Part shown: piece by piece, positions 23,733 through 34,427 of the stretch
Layout of the letters: each line of letters starts with the position of its first letter
Numbering within the stretch: the stretch's first letter is position 1
Assembly: GCF_018139145.2 (NCBI RefSeq)
Contig: NC_059471.1
Coordinates: forward strand, 214,539,494 to 214,603,493
Length of the DNA stretch: 64,000 nucleotides
Source: Gymnogyps californianus
Taxonomy: Eukaryota > Chordata > Aves > Accipitriformes > Cathartidae
Direction of reading: 5' to 3'
The notes under the pieces: generated by a model
Databases searched by the model: none
The model's input: the letters and a program-made list of their open reading frames with translations, nothing else
What the model was told of the DNA's origin: nothing
Position numbers and translations under genes: made by a program

Positions 23733-23858
23733 AAAAGAACCTGGGGTAGACGGTTATTAGTGACCATTACCATTAGTTTTGAGAAGAACCTGGGGTAGAT
23801 GGTCATTAGTGACCATCTACCATTAGTTCTGAGACGAACCTGGTGTAGATGGTCACCC
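23733..23858. repeat. Tandem repeat, ~49-50 bp unit, ~2.5 copies, with internal hairpin
   Basis: The word GAACCTGG(G/T)GTAGA begins at 23737, 23786 and 23836, giving periods of 49 and 50 bp. The intervening ATTAGTGACCAT and CATTAGTT words repeat in register. In the second unit GTAGATGGTCA (23795-23805), TTAG, TGACCATCTAC (23810-23820) is a perfect 11-bp stem with a 4-nt loop. The first unit has a diverged version. The unit does not match a family I know. Confidence 0.9.
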
Positions 23859-23949
23859 CAGCAGCCTTAAGGTTTATAGGATACTGGTTTGTACTGACAT
23901 GAGTACAGACAGGAGGTCATGGGAAATGGTCCCCCCTTTTTACTTGGAA

Positions 23950-24466
23950 TTTGTTAGACCAAATTTAGAGAGTAGTGCCTCCGATTTTGGGCAAGAAAGA
24001 CACTGATAAAACAGAAGCGAGTCCCATGTTGAGAGTCGGGGCTGGAGCACTTGCCCTGGTCAGAGAGGCTGAGGAAGGTGGGCTTGTTCAGCCTGGAGAA
24101 GAGAAGGCTTCAAGGGGGATCTCACTGCCACCTTCCAGTACCTACAAGGAGGTCATGAAGAAGACAGAGCGAGGCTCTTCATGGAGAAATGTTGTGGGTA
24201 GGTGAAAAAATGGTCAGAAATTGAAATAGTGGAAGTTCTGACTAGTTATAAGGATTGCCCTCCTCCTGCCCCCCCACTGTGAGGCTAATCAAACATTGGA
24301 ATAGGGACCCGGTGAGGCTGTACATCTCCATCCCTGGAGGTTTTCAAGACCTGGCTGGACAAAGCCCTCAACAACATGGCCAAGTCTCATCTTTGATCTT
24401 TGTTTGAGCAGGAGGTTGGACTAGAGACCTCCTGAGGTCCCCTCCACCTGAGTTATCCCATGTTTT
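23950..24466 (+). mobile_element. CR1 LINE 3' fragment, diverged
   Basis: The left part translates in pieces to LVRPNLES, like the CR1 LVRPHLEYC block. It is followed by DNA reading [31 protein letters not shown] segments across frames, then CCTGGAGGTTTTCAAGACC and GGTTGGACTAGAGACC near the 3' end. The ending is ATCCCATGTTTTTATG rather than the standard tail, so it belongs to a different or more decayed CR1 subfamily than the 20.5-kb copy. It carries multiple stops and indels. It is non-functional. Confidence 0.85.
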
Positions 24467-25683
24467 TATGAAACCTTGTCAAATCACACCTTTAGTTGAT
24501 GAGATTCAAGTCTTTGGCTTCTGCTCTCAGCCCTCACAGATGTGCCCATGCCGTGCACAGGCTATGTGAGACCACAGCATCTTCCTGCTCTGGGTTCAGC
24601 ATGTTGGCAGGCATGGCATGAGGGCTCATGCTGTTGGGATCCTAGACTGCAGCTGGTGGGCTTGGCTTCCTTTGAGACCTTATCTTATGACTTGCAATGG
24701 CTCTTTTTCCACCCCATGACACAATATACTGGACATGCTCCTGTCATATAGGCTGATATGTGCTGCTTATCCTTTAGGAAAGCATATACTTGTGAGACTT
24801 GCTGTGTAGACCACAAGACCAAAGCCAGGCCACATGAAACCACATGATAAACCTAGGGTATATTCCTCTTTCCATCTTTCAGGATCCCAACATCCACTTC
24901 TGCATTCAATCAAGCCGAGTATTACATCTCAAAAGTAGCCACCCCTTCATCTTCCCCCAGCTTGATCCTTCTCGAAGTTTATTTCTGCAGCAATTGTCCA
25001 CTTTTGGGACTACAAATCCCATCAGTTTTCATTGCTGCCTCAGTAAGGACTGTGGTTGTGCTGGACTTCAGAGGCCCACATGAACGGCCAGATAAATCAC
25101 ATGAATCCTCCCTTCTGAGAGACAGAGAGGAAAGCATCTTATTAAATTCTTTCAGCTTTTAATGCGTGCAAAAATGTATTTCTTTTCATATGATCCTCAT
25201 TGCTGGATTTCAGTCATGTTCAAAGATGACAAAATGAAAAAGATCAAATGATAAATCAAAACAAGAGTAACACAAAAGCCTGAGGGATACAGAGCTGACA
25301 ACAGATGATCACAGAAGAAAGTGATCAAATTCTTGCTTATTCCGGAAAAGCCAGTCTTAACTAAGAAATATTTCCTAGATATGTGTGTAAATGACACAAA
25401 AATTTTAGATTGATCGTTTTTACTGGATATTGTATGACCAAAATTTCAGTTTATTAGAATTCTAACCAGCCTGTTCATCATTTTCAAGGCTGATTAGTAC
25501 TAATATACATATATAAATATTTTAAAATGTGTTGAACAAGGCAAAGACCCAGCAACTAACAAATCAATTTCTTATTAGGTTACACCAGAAAATAGAGTGT
25601 CCAGAAGTGTGTGCCGTTTGTAAATATTAGGTGCATCAATCTTGGTTCCTTCAAACAATCAATTTCCAAAGGAAGACAAACAT
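24467..25683. other. Unannotated intergenic DNA
   Basis: No recognisable gene or repeat. Confidence 0.45.
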
Positions 25684-25846
25684 TAAAAACAAAAAAAAAA
25701 AAGAAAAAGAAAAAAAGAAAAAAATACCCTGAAACCAGCAGCAGCATAGCTGCTAAATCTAAATCATTGTTGTTCCACTGTGGAGAATACAGCTACCCCA
25801 TTTTTTCTTTTCTTTTTTTCTTTTTTCTTTTTTTTTTTTTTTTAGG
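25684..25846. repeat. A-rich / T-rich imperfect inverted repeat
   Basis: The left arm (25684-25727) is A with scattered G. The right arm (about 25800-25844) is T with scattered C and is close to the reverse complement of the left arm. About 72 bp of ordinary sequence lies between them. The pair could form a ~40-bp imperfect stem. The open frame crossing it, rich in Lys and then Phe, is an artefact. Confidence 0.85.
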
Positions 25847-28800
25847 AGCTGCTGTTGTAGCTCATTTTAATGACAACTGGCTTAAAAATGTTAAGAGGGA
25901 AAGATAAATCGCTTCTGAAACGTGTTTTGAAGTGGGTTAGTTAATACAAGGAGCCTTGCAACACTTCCTGCAGTTATTTCCTGGATGACGAATTGGTTTT
26001 GGCTTGTCTCTGATCTGTTGAGGGACTTCAGCTCTCATGAGGGCTGTAGAGGAATATCCTCTGAGGGAAGGAGGTATCTGCTCTGGGCAGCCCTGGAAGG
26101 TGGCAAAGCAGATATTGTGGTGGATGGACAGTATCCATGGGAGCTTTGAGCATACCCTGGGGTTGTGGAGAGCATGCTGCCCTCTCCTCCTGAAACCAGT
26201 GTCTAATAGGCGCTGGAACATATCACAAAAATACCAATTTCTCTTTGATCCAAAAAGGAAGCTGAAGTGTCTAGTTGTGGCACAGCTGTCTATGGTAGAT
26301 ACCATCTTAAGTAGTTCTCTAGGTTGTGCAGCTTCAAGACAGGTGGACACCTTGCAGTTAAGTGTGGGGCAAGAGTACCTGAGCTGGCTGGTGTGTCCCC
26401 ATGGCTTAGAAACACTAGCTCAGGGCCATCCTGCAACCATCATCTCAGCATGGTGCTGCTCCTGTGTTATTCAACCCTGTCTTAGCTTGAGGACTCTCTG
26501 TGTGCTGGCTAATATGGGTGCACTGTCTCCAGCCATGTATCTAGCTGAACTGCTCTTTCTTTGGGGATCTCTGCACCCAGCTGTTGTGTGGACACATAAT
26601 GCCCTTGGGCCTGAGTTCTCTTTGAGAACTGTGCCATCTCATTAAAAAGAGCCAAGGACCAGTCTGACATTCTCAGGCCAACTGGTAATGACTGGATTGT
26701 GTCCTTGTGGCTGAAGGTAGCTAAATGCTCAAGCTTGCTCCCTTTTATTTAGCAGGGTAGACCTTCCCCATCAGTGGAGTCCCCCCTGGCCTAGGAGGGA
26801 GGATCTTTGTATCCAGCCATTGAGATCCATGAGGTCTTCAGACACCACAGTGATGGTGCTATGGGAAAACATATGGAATTACAGGGAGTAGCCTAAAGAT
26901 GCCTCACAGCTGTATTTTGCTTTCACTAGGCTGGGTTATCATGTTTCTCCACTGCCACTTGACTTTTATCCATTCCTTTTGCAAATACGGTAGCAAAGGT
27001 CCTGTGTAGAGCATGGCAGCAGCTGTGGGGTCCTCAAAATGCCCATTACACACTGGGAGCTTGAACCAGGAGGACAAGAAGAATCCAAAGCAGGGAGGAT
27101 TAAAAGGCAGAGAAAGGCAGGACTGAAGAATGCGGTGCTCCAAAGGGCTTCTTGCAGTTGTCAGCTTGTGAGGCACTGGTACACTTTCACCATGCTGCTT
27201 ATTTTAGTACCCACTTTTCCAAATGCCCACTCAAGCTAATAGATGTGGTTACTTAGCTTGACAAGCACTATATGGTATATTCATGTTGATGTTGTTTTTC
27301 CCCTCAGCTGCTGCAGCAAACTCTCTCACAGGTGTCTGATGTGAATTTGGCAGAAAAGTCATTCTACAATGACCGGAGGTGTATTTAAATAGCCACACTA
27401 TGCTCAATTCTCTCAGGAAAAAAAGCTTCTTTCAACTTTAACTGACACTGGGTCTTCTTGGAGGATTCTCAATGAGGGTGAAGGAAAACACGTGCTCAAA
27501 GCACAATGGCCACTGATGGGGCATCTTTTCTATTCTCCTTTGTCCTCATTAAAAAGCCCTGATTTGTTTTTATGATTTTACCACTCAGCCATTCAATTGG
27601 GATTCTGATGTTCCTCCTGTCAGTGTGATGGAAATCAGACTCCTGGGTACTGATAAAAAAAATGATTTAAACCCAGATCCCCATACAAATCTGGACATGA
27701 CAACTCTGAACTTGAAGGGCTTTCAAGTAGCCACCTCCTAGCACAACCACAGCTCTAAGTGATGTCTGCATTTTTTTAAACCTTGAAGAGAAACAGTTGG
27801 GAACCCAAGGAGGGTATTCACACTAGACATGTGCCCACTTCAACACAAAAATATTTCTTATTTTCAAAGAAAACCACAGTGTATGTGTCCGTCCACATGC
27901 ACACACATTACTGTACATTTTATCTAATGCACAGCATAATTTATTAAAAAGTTATATATTAAAGAGTTCTGCTTTCACTAAGGGTTCAGGAAGGGACAAA
28001 TGTTACTGCTTGTCTTTAGTGAAATAAATGAAATTGTACATTAGAGTTAATCAGGACCATCAGTTAAGAGCAGGTATGTACTGCTGCAGTGATGAATGAC
28101 TTAATATAATTGGCATAGGTGTATTAAATTAGGGATAAAACCCAAACAGTAAATCAGTGATCGCATCTCTCTACTAAAGCTGAATTATCGCCCAGCTGCA
28201 GCTCCTACTGGTTTTGTCCAGTTGAGTCTTAAAATCCTCACTCTGGGACCCCCACAAACTAATGCATCTGCCACAGAAGGATATCTGAGTTATAGCACTG
28301 CTGTCCCAGCTGTGGCTGAAGGTGCTGTACAGAGTTAGATGACCAGAGCTCAGTGCACCAGGGCAGAAATCAAGAAGGAATGAGGAGGGACATAAGGGAT
28401 AGGTATAACTCCAAAGGAAGAGTGGTCCCAAAGTAGCCATGACCAAGAAGAGCTGATGTCTTATCTCTCTTGGTCTTGGTGTCCCTCCAGGATGCTCTGG
28501 AATTTAAACCTGCTTTGCTTTGTACTCTGCTCTTCCCTTGGCACAGTCTCTGAAACTAGCCTTTGTGAGAGTGAATGAGTGAAAACAGCAGGCCCCTGTA
28601 GCCTGAGGGGTGAAATCTTGGCCCTGCAGTTCATATCCTTTGGTTAAGTTATGGTTGTCTCTTCTCGTATTTCTTCCACTCTCCACTTAACTGAGCCAAG
28701 TGATACATGCTTTTTCAAGTCTTTCTTTGCACACCAACCCAATCAATTGTGAGATCGTTTCTACTCCTTCTTGGACCATCTCCATTTCATTAATGAATAC

Positions 28801-30882
28801 CTGAAAGCTTAGCCTTGTTCAGTATTCAGTGGAAGTTTTTTTAAGGGAAAACAACCTAAAATATCCAGGACCTGAAAAGCTGAGGCTACCGAGCATATAA
28901 ACTCCCTGTTGCCCTAACCGTAATCATGGGCTTCCCCAGCTACTGTCCAGCACAGAGAACATGTCTCAGCTTTTAACTCTGCTCCTCTAGAGGCATCAGT
29001 CTTCTCACATTGCTCTCCCCAAACTCCACTTGCTCCCCACCACCGCAAGATGGACCATCCTACTCTTGCATCCTTACCTCTGCTTTTTGCATAGTGGTGT
29101 GCACTTATCAGCTTTGGGATAGGTACTTTCCAATAATCCAGCATTCAGCCCGAAAATGATATACCAAACCCTTGGACAACCCTGAGAAGGGTGGTGTGGC
29201 TGGAGTTCTGGCCATGAGGACATCCAGAGCATACACCAGTGCGTGAATGTCTAAAAAGCCTGACTTGGTGGTTTGCCAACAGCCTTGCTCACCAAAGCAG
29301 CCGTCAGGCAGCAGGTGGGAGCTGGCTGACCAGCTGAACATTGATGGAGACAGATGTGAGGTTTACGGCTGTTTCTGATGATTCACCACAATGCAGCAGC
29401 TGGCAGCACAAGGATCACCAGCCTAGAAAGGACCAGTGTCCTTTCAGTAGGCAGCTATGAGTTTTCCAGCTTGGCTTCTTACAGCTAAACTACTTTTAAT
29501 GCGATAACAATATGTTGGCTGGGCTTCAGCTACCCAAATAGGTGCCCAGGATCCCCAGCACACCTGTGCCTCCTGTGGCACCACTCCAGTTCCCAACGTA
29601 ATTTAGGCACCCTGAGCAAGCACCTGCTGCATCCCATTCATATGGCCCACTGCAGTGTAAACCCTTCTTATAGGGTCCCAGATTTCCTTCTCCGCCTTCA
29701 CTGTTTCATATTCTTTTTCTTCAGTTGATTCTCACTCATTATTTCCAGCTGATATTCCCTACCTTTTCTCTTCCCTTGTTGTTATTTCTCTGCCTTTACT
29801 GCTGCTCCTCTCAGTTTGGTTATTATCAGTACCTGTTATTTTCTTTATTATTAACAGAGTAGAGACCAAATCTGCTATTCTCCACACCACTATTATCTCC
29901 AGGATATCCCCTTTTAACTCCAGTCTCAGGTGACAAACATTGCCTTTTGTTTACAGCCCCACAGCCATGACAATGCCTCCCTCTGAGTTGATTTGAATGA
30001 GTTTTGCTTCAAGGAAGATTTCCCAAGAGACGCTAGGAAGTGCTTCTGTAACTGTGTCAATATGAATAGATGCCTATTCATCCAGACGCGCACTGTGCTG
30101 TAACAACCATGGGCATTTCATACTGTCTTGGGGGGAAATGTGTCTGCTGCAGCAAAGCAAGCGGAGCTTGAGCTGAGCTTCAGATGGAACTGGGAAACCG
30201 TGCACTAACTAGTTAATTGGCTGAAGGACCCTGCATCGTATTGGCTGGATTTAGCATATAAACTGACCTTCGGTTTAGCAGGGGGAAGCTTTGCAAAGCC
30301 ACAGACCTTGTTAATCCCAATTTTGCCTTCACTTACCCCAACATTATATTGACAAGAGGCTGACTGATGTTACTTTGTACTCAGGAATATTGTTCAAGCA
30401 TAAAATCAGGAGTGAAGCCTGAATCACGTCTTTCTTTCATGCTCTGCTATGACTTCAGTTTGCTTTGTTGTGAAAAGACAGCGTGAATCACTGACTCAAA
30501 CAGAGGAAGCACAAATACCCCTTTTTTACACCAGAAAAGCACATGCTTTTGGAGAGAGACAGAGAAATCTATACACAACCAAGAGACTTGTGACCGGCCT
30601 ATGTAACCTGAATGCCAGCCCATCCAGAAACTGGTTTTTATGTCACGTTGCAACACAGTGACTCATCCACTTTGTGGTGTGGTGTTCTTCTGGTCAAGAA
30701 CATCTTCTCTTCTCTTTTTGGTCTACTCCCTCTACCACACACACGTGGTTCTCATAATCAACTTTTCAGAGTAATCAAGAAATATTCAAGTTACTATTGT
30801 TTAGCTCTGAACTTCTGGGGAAAAAGAAATAATTCTTGGCATATGGGAAGAAAAACTTTGGGGCTTTCCTGGCATTCGGGGT
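25847..30882. other. Unannotated intergenic DNA (5 kb)
   Basis: I recognise no repeat family or exon. The longest plus-strand open frame of the window (202 codons, 26037-26645) lies here and overlaps a 137-codon frame on the other strand. Neither shows a domain, and this length is not surprising by chance in 64 kb. Around 30236-30262 an ATTGG and a CATATAAAC word sit about 20 bp apart, a CCAAT/TATA-like arrangement too weak to call. Confidence 0.4.
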
Positions 30883-31478
30883 TGTGCTGGTTTTGGATGG
30901 GATAGAGTTAATTTTCTTCATGGTAGCTAGTATGGGGCTCTGTTTTGGATTTGTGCTGAAAACAGTGTTGATAATATGGAGATGTTTTTGTTATTGCTGA
31001 GCAGTGCTTACACAGAGTCAAGGCCTTTTCTGCTTTTCATTCTGCCCTGCCAGCGAGTAGGCTGGGGGTGCACCAGAAGTTGGGAGGGGACATAGCTGGG
31101 GCAGCTGACCCCAACTGACCAAAGGGATATTCCATACCATATGATGTCATGCTCTGCATATAAAGGTGGGGGAAGAAGAAGGAAGGAGGGGACGTTTGGA
31201 GTGATGGTGTTTGTCTTTCCAAGTAACGGTTACATGTGATGGAGCCCTGCTTTCCTGGAGATGGCTGAACACCTGCCTGCCCATGGGAAGTGGTGAATGA
31301 ATTCCTTGTTTTGCTTTGCTTGCATGTGCGGCTTTTGATTTACTTATTAAACTGTCTTTATCTCAACCCATGACTTTTCTCACTTTTACTCTTCTGATTC
31401 TCTCCCCCATCACACCAGGGGGGGATTGAGTGAGCTGCTGTGTGCTGCTTAGTTGCCAGCTGGGGTTAAACCATGACA
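30883..31478 (+). mobile_element. Solo LTR of the same avian ERV family, variant copy 2
   Basis: The LTR (596 bp) starts TGTGCTGGTTTTGG and ends TTAAACCATGACA. The first ~300 bp and last ~130 bp match copy 1. The middle (about 31200-31340) is different: it lacks the ATT-rich stretch and instead carries GGAGCCCTGCTTTCCTGGAG and TGAACACCTGCCTGCCCATG words. TATAAA lies at 31159-31164 and ATTAAA at 31346-31351. Flanks share only GGGT (left CGGGGT, right GAGGGT), so no clean target duplication is visible. That fits an older insertion or a product of recombination between elements. No internal retroviral sequence is present. Confidence 0.9.
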
Positions 31479-31697
31479 GAGGGTTTGAGATGTTTTCTGA
31501 TAACATGATGTGGAGGGGTAGGGGGGCTTCTGTAGAGTGAAGCAGAACAAAGATCACAATAATGAGGACATGAAATTAGCTTGGCAGTATGAACTCTGTG
31601 ATACTGTGTAGGATTTTCAAATAGGATGAATTAAATTGTTGCCAAAGTCAGAATGGATATAAGGATTGAGTAGGGTAGGAGGGAGGAAAAAGGTGAG

Positions 31698-32570
31698 TCA
31701 TAGAATCATAGAATCATAGAGTCATTTAGGTTGGAAAAGACCTTTAAGATCGTCAAGTCCAACCATTAACCTAGCACTGCCACTACCACTAAACCATATC
31801 CCTAAGTGCCACGTCTACATGTCTTTTAAATCCCTCCAGGGATGGTGACTCCACCAGTTCCCTGGGCAGCCTGTTCCAATGCTTGACAACCCTTTCGGTG
31901 AAGAAATTTTTCCTAATATCCAATCTAAACCTCCCCTGGTGCAACTTGAGGCTGTTTCCTCTCGTCCTATCGCTTGTTACTTGGGAGAAGAGACCGACCC
32001 CCACCTCGCTATGGCCTCCTTTCAGGTAGTTGTAGAGAGCGATAAGGTCTCCCCTCAGCCTCCTTTTCTCCAGACTAAACAACCCCAGTTCCCTCAGCCA
32101 CTCCTCATAAGGCTTGTGCTCTAGACCCTTCACCAGCTTCATTGCTCTTCTTTGGACACACTCCAGCACCTCAAGGTCTTTCTTGTAGTGAGGGGCCCAA
32201 AACTGAACACAGTGTTCGAGGTGCGGCCTCACAAGTGCAGAGTACAGGGGGACAATCACTTCCCTAGTCCTGCTGGCCACACTATTTCTGATACAAGCCA
32301 GGATGCTATTGGCCTTCTTGGCCACCTGGGCACACTGCCAGCTCATATTCAGCTGGCTGTCGACCAACACCCCCAGGTCCTTTTCCGCTGGGCAGCTTTC
32401 CAGCCACTCTTCCCCAAGCCTGTGGCGTTGCATGGGGTTGTTGTGACCCAAGTGCAGGACCCAGGGCTTAGCCTTGTTGAGCCTCATACAGTTGGCCTCG
32501 GCCCATCGATCCAGCCTGGCCAGATCCCTCTGTAGAGCCTTCCCACCCTCAAGCAGAGAGTTTCCTAAAG
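31698..32570 (-). mobile_element. CR1 LINE, 5'-truncated, relatively intact 3' end
   Basis: In antisense on the plus strand the element begins TCATAGAATCATAGAATCAT, i.e. three ATTCTATG-type units, the classic CR1 3' tail. The body then rises to a truncation near 32565-32575, where CR1 similarity stops. It covers the last third of ORF2 and the short 3' UTR. It is the best preserved CR1 in the window and belongs to a tail type (ATTCTATG) different from the ATTCTGTG copies at 12.7 and 22.4 kb. Confidence 0.95.
31789..32570 (-). pseudogene. CR1 ORF2 C-terminal fragment, frame open
   Basis: Continuous frame of about 258 CR1-derived codons, from [18 protein letters not shown] (about 32562) to DMV and a stop at 31789-31791. 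Recognisable blocks follow in order: [78 protein letters not shown]. This is the reverse transcriptase thumb/C-terminal part; the catalytic FADD motif and everything upstream are missing. The open frame continues 5' into non-CR1 sequence to an ATG at 32649, giving a 286-codon frame whose first ~29 residues are not CR1. No stops or frameshifts suggest a younger insertion than the other copies. It cannot be an active enzyme without its catalytic domain. Confidence 0.9.
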
Positions 32571-33239
32571 ACATAAGAGATAATGGCTTAGAGAATTTTC
32601 TGTACTTAGGAAATAGCTCATTCATTTGAAAAAGTGTAAAGAGAATCATGAAAATTACCTAGGAAATAAAATATGTGTGTATATATATTGAGATTGAGAA
32701 TCTAAACTGATGTCAGGGAAATCGCAGCAGAAGAATAAGTGATGATTAGAGCCTCTCGTATTCTGCAGACCTGCCAATATTGCATCTTCCAAAAGCACAG
32801 TGATAATTTACGCCATTGAAAAATATAAAGGACCAGATTTCTTCTGTGTGTAATGCCAGGAAGGGTCAAACAAGACTAGGTAGTAATGCTTTTCTGAATG
32901 GCCTAGTCTCTGTAATTCTGTACACAAAATGTCTGTAGTATTTAATCAGAGCACAGGATCAAGCTTATTATGTCTCATTTTATTTATGGCAAATTTCAGT
33001 AATGCCATTCAAAGAGTAGTCTTCAAGCCTGAGTTTTTGTGCACAGTAAAAAAGCAACGATTTGCCCAGAATATTCTTTTGTTCACTAAGAGTCTGATTT
33101 TTGGAGATACAGTCTTTCAAGAGTGACAAACATTGAGCACCTTCCAAAAACTGGGGTTCCAAAAGATCCCACCTTGCAAATCCCTGCCATCCATCTTTTT
33201 ACATGTCTTCAGATGTAAAACATACAGAACTGCTTGAAA
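32571..33239. other. Unannotated intergenic DNA
   Basis: No recognisable feature between the two CR1 fragments. Spacing and orientation (both minus) do not by themselves show that they come from one insertion. Confidence 0.4.
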
Positions 33240-33510
33240 AGCTTTACAAGAGCTTAGGCACCTGATTCCCACAGAAATACATTTGATGTTGAGTGCCACT
33301 CCCTTTTTGCATTTGCCCACTTTATCCTTCCTAAACAGATTGTAATGAGTGATTTTAATATTCCAATCATGCAAATCTTCCCCCAAGATTTCAATAATGC
33401 CAACAAGGTCTAATGTATACTCATAAATGAGCTATTCCAATTCCAGTTCTTGTTTATTACTCAGACTCCCAGCATTAGAGTATAGGCAATTAAAGAATTT
33501 CTTCTCTTCA
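33240..33510 (-). mobile_element. Old CR1-type LINE endonuclease fragment
   Basis: On the minus strand, segments read like the start of the CR1 apurinic-type endonuclease. A part resembling LYSNAGSLSNKQ-ELE (about 33490-33440) is followed by HEYTLDLVGIIEI and EDLHDWNIKITHYNLFRKDK with KKGVAL (33386 downward). These match the family pattern LYTNA-SLGNKQEELE, YD-IGITETWW, SHDW--IDGY-LFRRDR-GRRGGGVAL. Similarity is at the level of an old, diverged copy. Several catalytic-region residues (e.g. ETWW) are replaced, and the copy is fragmentary. It is likely an ancient CR1/L3-related insertion. Confidence 0.6.
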
Positions 33511-34356
33511 CATCCCTTGGTGCCTTGATTAATTTTGTTCTTGACATCTTAATTTTGTGCTAAATGAATGCTCATTCGTTCCTCCCTTTCTGCCTTCCCC
33601 TTTTCTTAGTTTAACACTCTCCTGACTACTCAGCTTGACATCTTGAAGACTCTCCTGTGAAAATGGAGACCATCAAAACTCTGTGGCTTTATCTTCTCAC
33701 CAAAGTAGGTCATTGCATTTCTTACAGTCACAAATATCTGCTGCACTCTACTTAAGTCTAGCAGTGTTTCTTTTCCAGAGGTTTTTACCTTCCTCTGCTT
33801 ATTGGAAATAAGACTTTTGGACAGAACTCTTCAGCCACCTTCAATCTCTCGTAGAGATTATAAAGAGCGTGCACCACTATCAGTGGGAACCTTGGGCACC
33901 ATATGCCCGTTCACCTTTGCAGTAATACATCATGATGGGTTTTGGAAGAAAATAGCAAATGACTTCTTTGTCTCTGGGAAATTTAATTTCATTCTGAACA
34001 CAGTGTCTTTGCCACAGTTGATGGGGTTCCTGTGATCAAATGTAGACACATCAGAGGTAAATTTCTCCATCTCTACCTTTATAGTTAGACGAGAGAAATA
34101 AGGCCTTCTGGGGAGAAATTAATCTGAATTAGGGTAGATGAATCATGTCTGGAAAATGCCCATTGCTCTCTACAGACTAGGATGAATACCTCAGCTGGAG
34201 TTTTCTGTAATTGAGACCTATAAAGCACTCCTGGGGTCATTTCTACGCCATGACACAGCTCCGCAAACAGCATTTCAGGCCCTTGTGGTTTCATTTGGGG
34301 ATCTCTGCTCTGAGATATGTTCAGGTTTGTGGATGTGCATTCAGAGAGTGTATTAT
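33511..34356. other. Unannotated intergenic DNA, possible LINE continuation
   Basis: No motif I can name. Because it is 5' of the endonuclease fragment on the minus strand, part may be decayed LINE ORF1 or leader, but I see no direct evidence. Confidence 0.35.
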
Positions 34357-34427
34357 GTCAGGCACCATATAGAAACACAGTCAAAGGCAGCCCTTTCTCT
34401 AGGGAAACTGCAATCTAAATGAAATCG
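34357..34427 (+). mobile_element. Ancient amniote retroposon tail
   Basis: The order GTCAGGCACCATATAGAAACACAG, then CAGCCCTTTCTCTAGGGAAACTGCAATCTAAATG resembles the well-known old amniote element tail with gtgctaggtgctgtacaaacac... cagtccctgccc... gagcttacaatctaa. It is a short, diverged match, and family assignment (MIR/CR1/L3-type) is uncertain. Confidence 0.4.

Noticed and set aside
25611..25907. 98-codon open frame with Lys and Phe runs
   Set aside because: Created by the A-rich and T-rich arms of the inverted repeat.
26037..26645. 202-codon plus-strand open frame
   Set aside because: Longest non-repeat frame but with no domain, and the opposite strand is also open for 137 codons; by rough estimate one such frame is expected about half the time in this much sequence.
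30236..30262. CCAAT/TATA promoter
   Set aside because: ATTGG and CATATAAAC words alone, with no exon or donor downstream that I can support.
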